DNA from: CBDATG01 sp965200145
Lineage (GTDB): Bacteria; Chloroflexota; Dehalococcoidia; Lucifugimonadales; Lucifugimonadaceae
Direction of reading: 5' to 3'
Length of the DNA: 64,000 nucleotides
Assembly: GCA_965200145.1 (NCBI GenBank)
Contig: CBDATG010000001.1
Span: 1-64,000, forward strand
Shown: positions 33,762-44,400 of the stretch, piece by piece
How positions within the stretch are numbered: the stretch's first letter is position 1
How the letters are laid out: every line of letters starts with the position of its first letter
Translations under genes and position numbers: made by a program
The notes under the pieces: model-generated
Database searches by the model: none
Seen by the model: the letters and a program-made list of their open reading frames with translations, nothing else
What the model was told of the DNA's origin: nothing

Positions 33762-35696
33762 TCACTCAGGTATCTGCAACGTTTGCAGGAATTCCACGAT
33801 GGCATCCTGGTCGTCCTGCGACAGTGTCAGGAATCGTATCTTCGACGGCTCTGCCTCGCCACCGTGCGCGATTATCGCTTCGGATATCAGCAACGCCCGA
33901 CCATTGTGCAAGAAAGGAGGCTCAGATACGAAGCCCCAAAGTCGCCGCGTCATCCACTGATCGGTAGGCACCCCGGCCTGGATCACTTCCTCGTCATCCA
34001 ACGTGTCGCCCATCTCGTGGCGTCGCAGGTCGGAGTAGACCGGAATGAGATAACGCCCTTCCTCGTCGCGTTCAAAGCCGCCCGCCAATTCGGACAGGTC
34101 AATCTCCAACACTCTCTCGACAGAACCCGGCCGGAGATCGCGGCCAAGGTTGAATTCATTTGGTTCGGTGAAGACAAGCGATTCGAGCGGCAACGCAGGC
34201 ACATGGCAGCTTGTGCATCCAATCGCACCGAATTGTTCGCGGCCACGCTCCACCACACTCGCCAATGCCTGACTGCTCGGAAGTCGTTCCACGGGCGGCG
34301 GCAGCTTCGCTTGGAACGCAACCAGAGCGGTCACATCGCCCGGAGTTAACTCGTGAATCACTCCGTCCCCATCTAGGTCAACGTGCGGACCCGCCAGCTC
34401 ATACGAGACGACACCGTGATGTTGGATTAGCGCAGTGTTCGTGAATTCTCGCAGACTGGTGACCACACCCTTGGCGATAAATGGCCTGACTATCAGGTCG
34501 CCATCCACGCCCTCAACCTCGGTAGTGTAGGTGAATCCGCGAGGATGAGCCGCGATCACACCGAAGTCAACGCCCTTGGTCATCAACGGCTTGCGGACTA
34601 TTTTGCCTGTCTCTCGCGCTTCTGCGATAGCCTCGCGCTCGATGGCTTGTAGGTCACGCGTCATCTCGCGCGCTAACAGCTCCACGAATCCCGAGCCGAA
34701 CATTCCGACAGTGTTCCGTTCGTTACCTACGTTCTCCAATGTCAGCGGCTCCGGATACTGCGGACCAGGATCCTGCAACTCTTCGACCTCCGACCTGTGG
34801 TCCAAATGCAACTGATCCTCAAAGTCAACGAAGTCAAACCTATCGGCCAAAGCAAAGACATTGGCAACGTTATCGCCGCCGCCGCCGATTCGAGGCACAG
34901 CGTGGCAACCTGCGCAAGAATTGGCATCCGGCCCGGATATGCGGTTGAAGTTGTCCGGCGCAACGCGGCGGTCGCGGAACTCACCATCTCCTGTGAGAGT
35001 CGGCCGGCCGGCGCCGTCAAGTGTGTTGAATGAAGCTGTAAACAGCTCACGTCCCAGCTGCTCAAGCTCTGAGACTGTGTATTTACCGCGTTCTATACCC
35101 AATTGACTCACATGCGATGTGATGGCAGGTCGGTCGCCGATCCACTCCTTGCCGAGCAGTGCACACTCGGCGCGCACTTGCTTAACTGATTCGTAGCCAT
35201 CAACATTTATCTCCATATGCTCGTAAGTATCGAGATAGCTCAACGGTTGCAGGGTCGGATAGTCGTAAGTATTCGATGCCAAGATGTTGCGCAATGCACG
35301 GTCGAAGCGCCAGACCGCGTCCTCAAGTTCGCCGCGAGTCTGTTGCAGCTCAACCGAAATGACATCGAGTTCCCGTTCAATTTCATCCTCGGTGAGTCGC
35401 TCTTCCAACATTCCCTGACTGATCGAATCGACCCGATCACAGACACTTTGCGCCATTTCCGACGACCACTGTTCGGATGTCCAGCTACCGCACGCGACGA
35501 GCCAAGTAACGGACGCCGACAGGACCACCGCGGCTGAAACGAATACGAGCCCCGGCCATCTCCTGCGAAACGCAGCGATCGGCCCCGAGTCGGCTGTCTC
35601 TAGCCGTAACCTCGCTAATCGCGAGAGATAGCTGGAACTGTCGCGATTAACTCGCTCCGTTCGACCGTCAGCCTGTGATTCCTGCCTCGGCATCAA
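33762..35696 (-). CDS. Large di-heme c-type lipoprotein (DHOR-related)
   Basis: 644 residues. A long N-terminal leader precedes a hydrophobic segment (about residues 48-66) and a lipobox-like LVAC with Cys69. Residues 75-230 are a mostly helical extra region with no haem motif. The catalytic part has CAGCH at 261-265, followed by AVPRIGGGGDNV, and CTSCH at 494-498, followed by VPALPLESL. AGVPTDQWMTRRLWGFVSEPPFLHNG is typical of MauG/di-haem peroxidase-like proteins. The same family as the gene at the window start, but with a longer N-terminal half. It overlaps the Gfo/Idh dehydrogenase gene by 29 bases. Confidence 0.88.
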   Translation of the reverse strand: MMPRQESQADGRTERVNRDSSSYLSRLARLRLETADSGPIAAFRRRWPGLVFVSAAVVLSASVTWLVACGSWTSEQWSSEMAQSVCDRVDSISQGMLEERLTEDEIERELDVISVELQQTRGELEDAVWRFDRALRNILASNTYDYPTLQPLSYLDTYEHMEINVDGYESVKQVRAECALLGKEWIGDRPAITSHVSQLGIERGKYTVSELEQLGRELFTASFNTLDGAGRPTLTGDGEFRDRRVAPDNFNRISGPDANSCAGCHAVPRIGGGGDNVANVFALADRFDFVDFEDQLHLDHRSEVEELQDPGPQYPEPLTLENVGNERNTVGMFGSGFVELLAREMTRDLQAIEREAIAEARETGKIVRKPLMTKGVDFGVIAAHPRGFTYTTEVEGVDGDLIVRPFIAKGVVTSLREFTNTALIQHHGVVSYELAGPHVDLDGDGVIHELTPGDVTALVAFQAKLPPPVERLPSSQALASVVERGREQFGAIGCTSCHVPALPLESLVFTEPNEFNLGRDLRPGSVERVLEIDLSELAGGFERDEEGRYLIPVYSDLRRHEMGDTLDDEEVIQAGVPTDQWMTRRLWGFVSEPPFLHNGRALLISEAIIAHGGEAEPSKIRFLTLSQDDQDAIVEFLQTLQIPE

Positions 35697-36936
35697 TTTC
35701 GTTCTGGTAGTCCGACACTGCCCCGCTAATGATGTCGGACGACGCTACAGGTGAGCCAGATAAGCCAGATTCTAGAATCCCGTACACGACCGCCAGGGCA
35801 GCCATACCGACCTCTGCATCTACTTCTACGTTGCGAGAGCCGTGTCCGATCGCTCGCGCCAGCTCCTCCATCTCGGCAGCGACAAGCATCCTGTCTATCG
35901 CCGCAAATCCGACATCATAGGATGCCAATCTGGTCTCGCCGTCAAAAAGCGTTGAGGTTATCTCGTCCAGTTCCCAATCCGGCACTAGTCCCAACATCTC
36001 TTCACCAGACAATTCGCGGTCGCCGAGCATCACTTTAGGGGGAATCCCAGATCGGCTGGGAGGCATGACAAGCGTTCCGTGGTCTCCGTGCACCGTGTTG
36101 ATACCCGCGCTGTAGCCGTGTGCTGAGCTGGTTATCGTGAACTGAGCGATGGCACCCGACGCGAAGCGTAGCACGGACAACGCCGTATCTTCTTGGTCTA
36201 TCTCAATGTCGGTCTCACCCGCGAACGTGTCTTCTACCCTATGGCCATAGAACGCCGCCAAGGCAGGGCTCATCCCAGAACGCGTCCGATTCGGAGTGAA
36301 AAGTCCAGTCTGAGCGGAAACAGACTCTACGTCGCCCAAGAAGAAGATCAGCAGGTCAGCTTCGTGGACACCCTGTTCGATGATGATGCTGCCCGCACGC
36401 GATTTAAGAGCACGCCAACCTGTATCATGCATCAACGCCGTACCGCCGCCGATTGACACCTTGAATGCAAATCTGGGTGTGCCGATTGCCCCAACATCAA
36501 TCAACGCGCGCGCCAATCGATTCATCGGATCGCGGCGATACTGCTCGCCGATCGACAACACTAGGTCCGCGTCTTCCGCGGCATCACGCATCAGTCTGCA
36601 AGCCGCCATGGTCAAGCCCATCGGCTTCTCGGTCAAGACATGCACACCTGAATCGAATGCAGAAAGTGCGAATGTGTGATGCATCCGGGTATCGGTAACT
36701 ACATCCACCGCGTCGAGAGAGCCATCTTCAAGCATCGTCAAGAAATCTGTGTAGACTTTCGGGCGCCTGCCAGTCTCCGACTCAACGACGGCCGCCACGT
36801 GATTTGCGGCGGCTTCGTGACGGTCGCACACCGCTGCTAGACGCAACGTTCCAAAACGCCGACGATGCTCTATGTAACCATATGCGTGCCTCAAACCCAT
36901 TCCCCCACAACCGACGATACCGAGATTGAGTTCCAT
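35668..36936 (-). CDS. Gfo/Idh/MocA-family NAD(P)-dependent oxidoreductase
   Basis: 422 residues. The N-terminal Rossmann loop is GIVGCGGMGLRHAYG, and the conserved EKPMGLTMAACR carries the active-site Lys of the family. The C-terminal alpha/beta half contains GVHEADLLIFFLGDV with the conserved His. It should oxidise or reduce a sugar or inositol derivative with NAD(P). A galactonate-dehydratase-like gene lies 37 bases upstream, on the same strand, suggesting a sugar-acid pathway; the 29-base overlap with the following di-heme gene suggests co-transcription. Confidence 0.9.
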   Translation of the reverse strand: MELNLGIVGCGGMGLRHAYGYIEHRRRFGTLRLAAVCDRHEAAANHVAAVVESETGRRPKVYTDFLTMLEDGSLDAVDVVTDTRMHHTFALSAFDSGVHVLTEKPMGLTMAACRLMRDAAEDADLVLSIGEQYRRDPMNRLARALIDVGAIGTPRFAFKVSIGGGTALMHDTGWRALKSRAGSIIIEQGVHEADLLIFFLGDVESVSAQTGLFTPNRTRSGMSPALAAFYGHRVEDTFAGETDIEIDQEDTALSVLRFASGAIAQFTITSSAHGYSAGINTVHGDHGTLVMPPSRSGIPPKVMLGDRELSGEEMLGLVPDWELDEITSTLFDGETRLASYDVGFAAIDRMLVAAEMEELARAIGHGSRNVEVDAEVGMAALAVVYGILESGLSGSPVASSDIISGAVSDYQNEIDAEAGITG

Positions 36937-36973
36937 GCGCGGGTCCTCCTTAGGGTTCGCGTTTCAGCACGGT

Positions 36974-38098
36974 CTAGCGCAGGGCGACGGAACCGTCGTC
37001 ACGCATTGCACCATCAATCTGGCCATACTCATGTGGATGCTTACGGATGCCATCAACATCGAGCTCCACGCCTATACCAGGGGTCTCCGGTATCTCAAGC
37101 CAGCCGTCGCGCAACGTTATGATCTGCTCGACAACATCTGAGTAAGGCGGAGACTCTTCATAGACATGCTCCTGAACTTCATAGTTCGGTACACACGCGC
37201 CCAGTTGAACATGAGCGGCCGTCGCAACCGGTCCGGATGGCACGGCGTGGGGAATGACACCCTGATGGTGGGACTCGGCGATGGCGCAAATCTTCTTACA
37301 GTGCGTAAACCCGCCAGCAACACCGATGTCGGGCCGCACGTGATGCACTCCCGCCGACTCAACGTACTCACGGAACTCCCAGATCGTTAGGTTGCGCTCA
37401 CCTGCCGCCATTGGAATCCGAGTCTTCTCCGATACCTCGCCGAACGACAACACAGAGTCGGGAGCAACGGGGTCCTCAAAGAAGTACGGTCTGAACCTCT
37501 CAAGTTCCTGCGCTAGAACGATGGCCTCGCCGGGAATCATGTTGCGGTGAATCTCAACACCGACATCCATGTCCCAGCCCACGGCTTCGCGAACGGCATC
37601 CATCCGGTCTACGAGGTCTCGGATGCGTTCGCTATGACGCATGGCGGCGTGGTCGTGTTGGTACAGCAGACACTTCACGGCCGTGAAACCGTTGGATTTG
37701 GCATCTGCCGCATGTTGTGCGACTTCGTCTTTGGTGCCAGTCGGCAGTACCAGCATCGCGCGCACCGCATCGCGCGCCTTGCCTCCCATCAGTTGCCATA
37801 CGGGAGCTTCGAAATGCTTGCCTTTGATGTCCCAAAGTGCTTGGTCTATCGCACTAATCCCACCGCCTATGGCACCACCGCGCATCGACTTCGCGCGGTA
37901 CATCATGTTCCAGTGATGCTCATTTCGCAACGGGTCCGCACCAACCAAATATGACTCAAACGACTTCACCACGTTCTCCGAAGCACCCGGCCATCCGAAA
38001 AATGTCGATTCGCCCACGCCAGTTACGCCGCTGTCAGTGGTTATCCTGACGATCATCCAGTTGACAGCGATGAACGTCTCTATCTGCTCGATTTTCAT
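36974..38098 (-). CDS. Enolase-superfamily sugar-acid dehydratase (second D-galactonate dehydratase-like)
   Basis: 374 residues from ATG at 38098 (MKIEQIETFIAVNW), which has a GGGAG upstream; the frame extends further to 38131. The capping domain contains GVTGVGESTFFGWPG. Barrel metal ligands and catalytic residues are in VGVEIHRNM, YFFEDPVAPDS, AAGERNLTIWEF and IPHAVPSGP. The Lys-type acid/base of other subgroups is not obvious, in line with the GalD group. It is the first gene of a probable operon with the Gfo/Idh dehydrogenase and the large di-heme lipoprotein. Confidence 0.88.
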   Translation of the reverse strand: MKIEQIETFIAVNWMIVRITTDSGVTGVGESTFFGWPGASENVVKSFESYLVGADPLRNEHHWNMMYRAKSMRGGAIGGGISAIDQALWDIKGKHFEAPVWQLMGGKARDAVRAMLVLPTGTKDEVAQHAADAKSNGFTAVKCLLYQHDHAAMRHSERIRDLVDRMDAVREAVGWDMDVGVEIHRNMIPGEAIVLAQELERFRPYFFEDPVAPDSVLSFGEVSEKTRIPMAAGERNLTIWEFREYVESAGVHHVRPDIGVAGGFTHCKKICAIAESHHQGVIPHAVPSGPVATAAHVQLGACVPNYEVQEHVYEESPPYSDVVEQIITLRDGWLEIPETPGIGVELDVDGIRKHPHEYGQIDGAMRDDGSVALR

Positions 38099-38229
38099 CT
38101 CTGAGCGAATCTCCCTCGGTTGAACCAGCACATCGCACGCGCATCAATTTGCAGGCCAACGCGGATGTTGATCGTGTTGCGCATTCTATAAATCGGAACG
38201 ACAACGGAAATTGGATTACGCTATTCGTT

Positions 38230-41200
38230 GTGAATTTGGTGTTCATCTCCGCTCGTCAGAGCCTTCGCGATTCAGGCTATCTCTTAGCATGCCTGCTCTC
38301 CGCCGTCGTATGCGCGGCCGCCGTGTCTGGCATACCGATCTATAGCGACGCGATAGAAGCGCTCGGCGTGCGTCGCATGGCGGATAGTACTCCGCCTTCC
38401 GCTACCGGTGCGTGGGTGCACGCACGGGAAGTCGCATTCAATCCAGCCGCTATCGCCGCGACCAACGGCGTGTTGGACAGGGCAGGCGAACTGCTCGGCG
38501 GTCTGACGAACGGCAAGACCGTCTTCACTAGGTCTGGTGTACTGTCGGCTCGATCTGATTTTCCCGTCGCAACTGTCTCGCATCGAAGTTGGCATTATCA
38601 GTCAATCGTTGGCGACCCTCCAGACATTAGGTACGTCTCAGGCTCGAGACCTAGCGAGGGTGCGAGTGTTGAGGTCGCTTTGTCCGCGGCGGTCGCCGAG
38701 GAACTCGGCATCAATGTCGGCGACAGGTTCCAGTTAACGGTACCGCCAACCGGTATCGTTCACTCAATCGCAACTGTAACCGGTACTTGGGAACCCGTAG
38801 ATGAAGGCGGAGTGTATTGGCAGGGGCTGTACAAGAGTCTGATGGACCCGGAGCAAGGCGCTACCGGTGGAGCACCACCCATCATCGCACTCACGAGCCA
38901 TCGGACATTGATCAGGTTGGCAACTGATTCAATTGCAGACCTCGGCGAGGTCTGGGCACTCTACTACACCGATCCAGTCGCCTTGCGTCGCATTGAAATC
39001 GATGGAACAGTCGCATCACTGGAACGATTCCGCAACCACATCGTGAATGAGTTACCTGATGCCCAGGTCGTCTCCGCGATCCAGTCTGCACTAGGGACAT
39101 TGCGGAGACAGTTGGCGTTCGCAAATGTGTCAACTCGCGTCGCGGGAACGCTGTTCGCGGCCTTTATGGTATTCGTCATTTTCGTATTGGCACGCATGGT
39201 AACGAAGCTACGGGACCGCGACCGAGCGGGACTCGAGGCCCGAGGGTCCGACCGAGCTCAGGTGGTTAAGACGTTCCTCTTACACGGCGTGATTCTAGCG
39301 GCGGTTCCCGCAGTGGCTGGCCCGTCGATATCCGCGGCCTTACTTCCACAGCTGGGACGAACGGCCGGTTTCGCGCAAGCCACCGGCGGACAACCGTTCC
39401 CGTGGTCAATGACCGCAGAGCAATTCGCCTTCTCTTCTGCCATTTCTGCGATGGTCACGCTCTACTTCTTCCTGCCGGTTGCGGCCTCAACAATCGGTCC
39501 AATGTTGAACACCGCAACGCGCGGTTTGGTATCCAGTCCCTGGATTTGGCGCGCCAACTTGGACCTGCTGCTCATCGTCGCGTCGCTCGCACTCATCTAC
39601 GAAGCTAACAGCCGTGGCGCACTCGTCGAGAATGACGGGACAATCACGGCCGTGAGCGCACTGTTGCCAGTGGCCGCGGCGACGGTTGCGGCATTAGTTG
39701 CACTCCGTGCAATGAGCCTTATTGGCGCGGCGTTCAGCGTATTGGGGCGCAATAAATGGTTCCCGAATCTGGCCACGACCGCAAAGACATTCTCTCGCGC
39801 CGTAATGTCGCACACAACGCCCACGTTGGTAGCCGCGGGAGTAACAGTTGTCGCTTTGACATCCCTTGGCTTACAAGACACTCTGAGTCGCAACGCCTCT
39901 GATCGTGCCTCGTACGAAGCCATCGCAGACGTTCGATTCGCAGGTATTGACGGCTATCAGCGAGAACTCAATCGAGACGTGCAGCGGATCCGAGACTTGG
40001 GCTGGATAAGAGAAACCGCATGGGAAATCCGTAGCTCAGGGAGTGCTGGCACGACTGAGGTATCCACGGGCTTCGATTTGTTGGCGGTACAACCCGAAAG
40101 ATTCGCCAGGCTGGCGTGGTTTAGACCCGACTTCGCAACGCGTGAGCCCGGAGAGCTGTTAGACAGCATCTATCTCTACGCCAAACCCGACGGATTAGCG
40201 ATACCGGTCAATGCGAGTAGGTTGTTTCTGGATGCCGAATTGGTCCAACACGGTAGCGGATCGGGAAGGATCGACTTGTGGACGCGCGTCGCTGACGGGA
40301 CTGGACGCACACACACATTGCAAATGGAAAGCGACGACGCATCGATATCCATGATCGGCAAGCGTTGGACATCGAATATAGACCCTGGCTTGCAACATCC
40401 GATCACGATACTGGGAATCGAGGTTTACGAGCCTCCCGTCTCGCCCCTAGGCAATCCTGCAGAGTTGACACTGCACACTCTTGGCACCCTGTCGAGCGGA
40501 GGACAGGAACACTCAATCACGGATTTCTCTGACGTTACGGCTTGGCATCCAATGGCATCGGCCCCGACCGGCAGCACCGTTGTCGTTGCCCGTGGTGACT
40601 CAATCGTTGTGTTGATGGGTCCCGGCAATGACGACGGCATACGGGGAATATACCACTCATCGAGCGGTCCGCTCCAGGTACCGCTCTTGGTCAACCGAGC
40701 GTTCATTGACGAGTCGGGGCTTGCCGTCGGCGAGTCGTTCACAGGCCAGACCCTCGGCCGATACGTGCCATTTGTGATTCGCGACACCTACGAGTTTTTC
40801 TCGTCGTTCCCAAACCCGAATCGACCCAATGCCGTGGCCAACGTCACTGCGCTGCTGGACTACATCGAGCCTGTTGCCGAGCCCTTCCTTGGCAACTCAG
40901 CCGAACTCATCGCAACCGTCGAAGGATCGGAATCGCCAGACGTTCGACGCTCAGATATCAAGACGATCAACCCTGCCATTAGCGTGTTCGACAGGGAATC
41001 TATCTTTGTAAACGCGTCCGGTGGCCTGGCATCGATAACCGGTTGGCGGTACGTCGGACGCGTTGTGACGATCCTGGCGACCGGCGCCGGCGCGCTAACT
41101 CTGTTCGCTTTCGGTGCGCGCCTCGTTAACAAAGAACGTCGCGACCACGCCATCTTGGAATCCATCGGATCGACAAGGGCGTCCAACAGACTAGACCTCG

Positions 41201-41469
41201 TCTTCCGTCTCGGATTCCCTGCGTTGTTCGGGATCGTGGCGGTCGGCTTGCCAAGCGGTTTCTACGGTATTCAGTGGTTCGCGCAGAACATGGTCCATAC
41301 GGAAGAAGGGGCCGTGGCCGTGCCACCACTTGCGATGCAGATCGAATGGGACTCTGTCGCAACCGTTGCCATTGTGACCTTCATCGCCGCGGTACTCCCA
41401 GCATTCCTCGATCGATCAAGGGGGCGCATCTCGATAGCTGCTCGGATCAGATCGGAGCCGGCCATGTGA
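38230..41469 (+). CDS. Very large FtsX/MacB-type ABC transporter permease 1
   Basis: About 1079 residues from GTG at 38230; the frame is open to a TTG at 38149, but a TATAAAT at 38187 lies inside that extension and the GTG places the first span (GYLLACLLSAVVCAAAVSG) near the N-terminus. An extracellular domain of about 230 residues follows, then a cluster of spans (AGTLFAAFMVFVIFVLARM onwards), a second large extracellular domain and a C-terminal FtsX-like core (GAGALTLFAFGARLVNKERRDHAILESIGSTR, read in parts). Such permeases move lipoproteins, lipids or peptides and need a separate LolD/MacB-type ATPase, absent nearby. A second permease of equal size follows after 28 bases. Confidence 0.85.
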   Translation: MNLVFISARQSLRDSGYLLACLLSAVVCAAAVSGIPIYSDAIEALGVRRMADSTPPSATGAWVHAREVAFNPAAIAATNGVLDRAGELLGGLTNGKTVFTRSGVLSARSDFPVATVSHRSWHYQSIVGDPPDIRYVSGSRPSEGASVEVALSAAVAEELGINVGDRFQLTVPPTGIVHSIATVTGTWEPVDEGGVYWQGLYKSLMDPEQGATGGAPPIIALTSHRTLIRLATDSIADLGEVWALYYTDPVALRRIEIDGTVASLERFRNHIVNELPDAQVVSAIQSALGTLRRQLAFANVSTRVAGTLFAAFMVFVIFVLARMVTKLRDRDRAGLEARGSDRAQVVKTFLLHGVILAAVPAVAGPSISAALLPQLGRTAGFAQATGGQPFPWSMTAEQFAFSSAISAMVTLYFFLPVAASTIGPMLNTATRGLVSSPWIWRANLDLLLIVASLALIYEANSRGALVENDGTITAVSALLPVAAATVAALVALRAMSLIGAAFSVLGRNKWFPNLATTAKTFSRAVMSHTTPTLVAAGVTVVALTSLGLQDTLSRNASDRASYEAIADVRFAGIDGYQRELNRDVQRIRDLGWIRETAWEIRSSGSAGTTEVSTGFDLLAVQPERFARLAWFRPDFATREPGELLDSIYLYAKPDGLAIPVNASRLFLDAELVQHGSGSGRIDLWTRVADGTGRTHTLQMESDDASISMIGKRWTSNIDPGLQHPITILGIEVYEPPVSPLGNPAELTLHTLGTLSSGGQEHSITDFSDVTAWHPMASAPTGSTVVVARGDSIVVLMGPGNDDGIRGIYHSSSGPLQVPLLVNRAFIDESGLAVGESFTGQTLGRYVPFVIRDTYEFFSSFPNPNRPNAVANVTALLDYIEPVAEPFLGNSAELIATVEGSESPDVRRSDIKTINPAISVFDRESIFVNASGGLASITGWRYVGRVVTILATGAGALTLFAFGARLVNKERRDHAILESIGSTRASNRLDLVFRLGFPALFGIVAVGLPSGFYGIQWFAQNMVHTEEGAVAVPPLAMQIEWDSVATVAIVTFIAAVLPAFLDRSRGRISIAARIRSEPAM

Positions 41470-41497
41470 GCTTCCGCGCTCACGTGCCGTCCTTGCT

Positions 41498-44400
41498 ATG
41501 TTGCCGGGCTTGTTGCAACTCATGCTCCGCCGAGCCGTCTCGGAACGACACTTCGTCGCGCTCAGATTCGTTGCGCTCACGCTCGCGGTCGCCATCGCCT
41601 CGGGTGTCTTCATCTACCTCGATGCACTAGGGCAATCCGCACTGAACCAGCGCCTCGTACAAACGGACCAGGCCAACTTGAACATCGCTATCCGTGCACG
41701 CACAACGGCCATAGGGGTGGAAGAACACAAGAAGATCGAGTCGCGCATCGAAGGTAGTGTCGGGGATTCTCTGGACGTAGTTCTCCGGGAAACGGTCTGG
41801 GCGACGAAAACCGCTACGCTCTTGTTCGATCGGGATGAAGTGGCTTGGAATAACGCCAGAGCGTTCATCGCGACGGTAAACAGACTTCAGCAGACGTCTG
41901 CATTAGTTGAAGGCTCTTGGCCAACCCCTGGAAATGATAGCTTGCAGGTCGCAATCGGGGTCGACGACGCGGCGTATCTAGGAGTGTCAACCGGAGGCAC
42001 ATTGAAGCTTTCGCACCCCTCCGATCCCGCATCAGGCTTCAATGTAACTGTGTCTGGCATCTTCAAACGGTCTGATGCCATCGGTGAAGTATGGCACGCG
42101 CTTGACACAGGACTCGGCGCCAACAGTCAAGCCTTCCGTTTTACTCCCCTGTTGGTCAGTGGCGCTTCCTTCACGAGCGAGGTTGGTAGGTTGATACCCG
42201 ATTCGGATGCTCGATATTACTGGATATTGCCAGTCAACGCGGATTCGATCCGAGCCCGAGACGCGGAAGCAGTCCTCGCCGACTTCAACGCGCAAGGTGC
42301 CCAGCTTCAGCAGGACCTGTTAGGGTTCCAGCGAATCACGCGGATCGACGACGTTGTGAAGGAGCACATCGACGCGGCATCGATTTCTGTTAGCTTAATG
42401 CTGGCGATCGGGCTCGTCTTGGCGGTCGCTAGCCTCTCGTTCGCGGTGTTGGTGGCGGCTCGTGCGCGGGAACTCCGAGAAACCGAGTCGGGAATCATGC
42501 GGGCGCGCGGTGCTGCAACGAGACAAGAGCTCGTATTGATGGCAGGCGAGAATCTGACCATCTCAGCCGCCGCTCTGTTCATCGGACCCACTTTGGCACT
42601 GGGTCTCGTCACGATTTCCGGGCGGTTGCCGGGTCTCAACGCGCTAACCGGCGGAACGAACTTCCCGGCCAGCATCGCCGCAAACGCAATCTGGATCGCG
42701 GCCATAGTCGCGGCGGTCGGAGCGGTTGTCATGATCCTTCCTTCCCTGACCAGTTCCACCACGCAAGTGTTCCAGCGGTTGGCGCGGCCACCGCACTTAA
42801 CCGTGATCCAGCGTTACTACTTGGACGTTCCGGTCTTGGGACTCGGCATCGTGTTCTTGTGGCAATTGAGTCGCGGCGAACTGCGGTTCGCGTCCGACAC
42901 TTTAGGGGCAGATTTCAACGAACAGTTGGCATTGGCAATGCCAGCCGCCGTTGGTATCGGAGTTGCACTCACGATGCTGAGATTCATGCCCATGGCAGCC
43001 GCGGCCGTTAGCAACGGCTTCTCACGCATCCAGAGCGCGTTGCGGGTCTCGCCGGCCGTAACACTCGCGCTGTGGACATTGGCGCGAAATCCCAGATCGA
43101 ACTTCGGTCTAATGCTGTTGGTCATATTGGCGATGTGCATCGCCACATTGGCCGCGGTACTAGGACCCTCCCTCCGGGTGCACGCGGCGGAATCCGCTCG
43201 TTACTTGGTAGGCGCAGATGCTCGCGTGTCGAACATGATTGTGCGGTCGCAACCAAGATTGGCTAGCCAAGTTAGTCGCGTTGAAACCATTGACGGCATC
43301 GCTACGGTCTCGACTGCTGCGAGGGCCGCTGCAACGGTGTCTACTCCATCGGGAACCGAAGCGGTCACCGTCCTCGGCATTGATCCAGAAACATTCGCGT
43401 CCGTGGCGCATTGGCGTCGTGACTTCGGTGCAACATCCGCGTCGGAAATCGTCGATTCCATCAGTTCCGACGTCCCTACTGGAATCCCGATACCGCCGGG
43501 AACGGTTATGCTCACTGCTCTAGTGAAGCCAGACCTGCGTCGAGGTGATGCCGGGCTGACGGCGAGGTTGCGCGGTGCAAGCGGCCGATACTACTCACTG
43601 ACGGTGGGAACACTGGTCCCCCGATCGGTAACCCTCGCGGCGATGGAACAATTCCCTTGCGAGGATGTCGGATTTTCAGAGGATGATGAACCGCTCGCGC
43701 CGGAGGATTGGTGTCGGATAGGTGCTCCACTGACCGCGGCGCAACTTGAAGAGGGCGAGTCTACTGACTTGACTCTCGAATACATCGGCATTTCTCTGCG
43801 GCCGTCCGAAAACAGTATCCAACTCGGTGTCGGGTCTGTCGCCGTTGCAGATATCTCAGCTGTTCTTGCCGATGGGAACGTGGTGAAACTCACGAGCTGG
43901 GATGATATCGTCGCACAACGCACACCCGGAGGGGGATTCGGAGACCTCGGGGCCAGAATCGATCCGGCGAGCAGGACTGGGAACGACGGCGCGATTCTGA
44001 CGTGGTCACAGCCAACCGCTCGCGAAATCAAGGGCGTCAGAGTTGGGAACCAGAACCCGATCGTGAAAGTCATCGGTGGCCGATGGTTCCGCGATACCGC
44101 TGGAGTACGCGTGGGCGACACGATACGGATTTACATGGGACGACAAGAGGTTGAGGTGGAATTTCAGGAATTCGTCGATTACTTCCCCACGTTCGGTTCG
44201 GCACGAACGCCGATATTGATTGCAGACCTCAGTAAAGTACGCGACATACTCGCAGTAGCTGACCCAACAGCGTCGGATGTCATCAACGAGCTTTGGATCG
44301 ATATTGATAACGCGGATGACCCGGCTCTGGATCAAGTTCGAGAATTGCTGTCCGTGGCATTGTCCGGACCGCCGGTAGTGCAACATGAATCCGCGGAACG

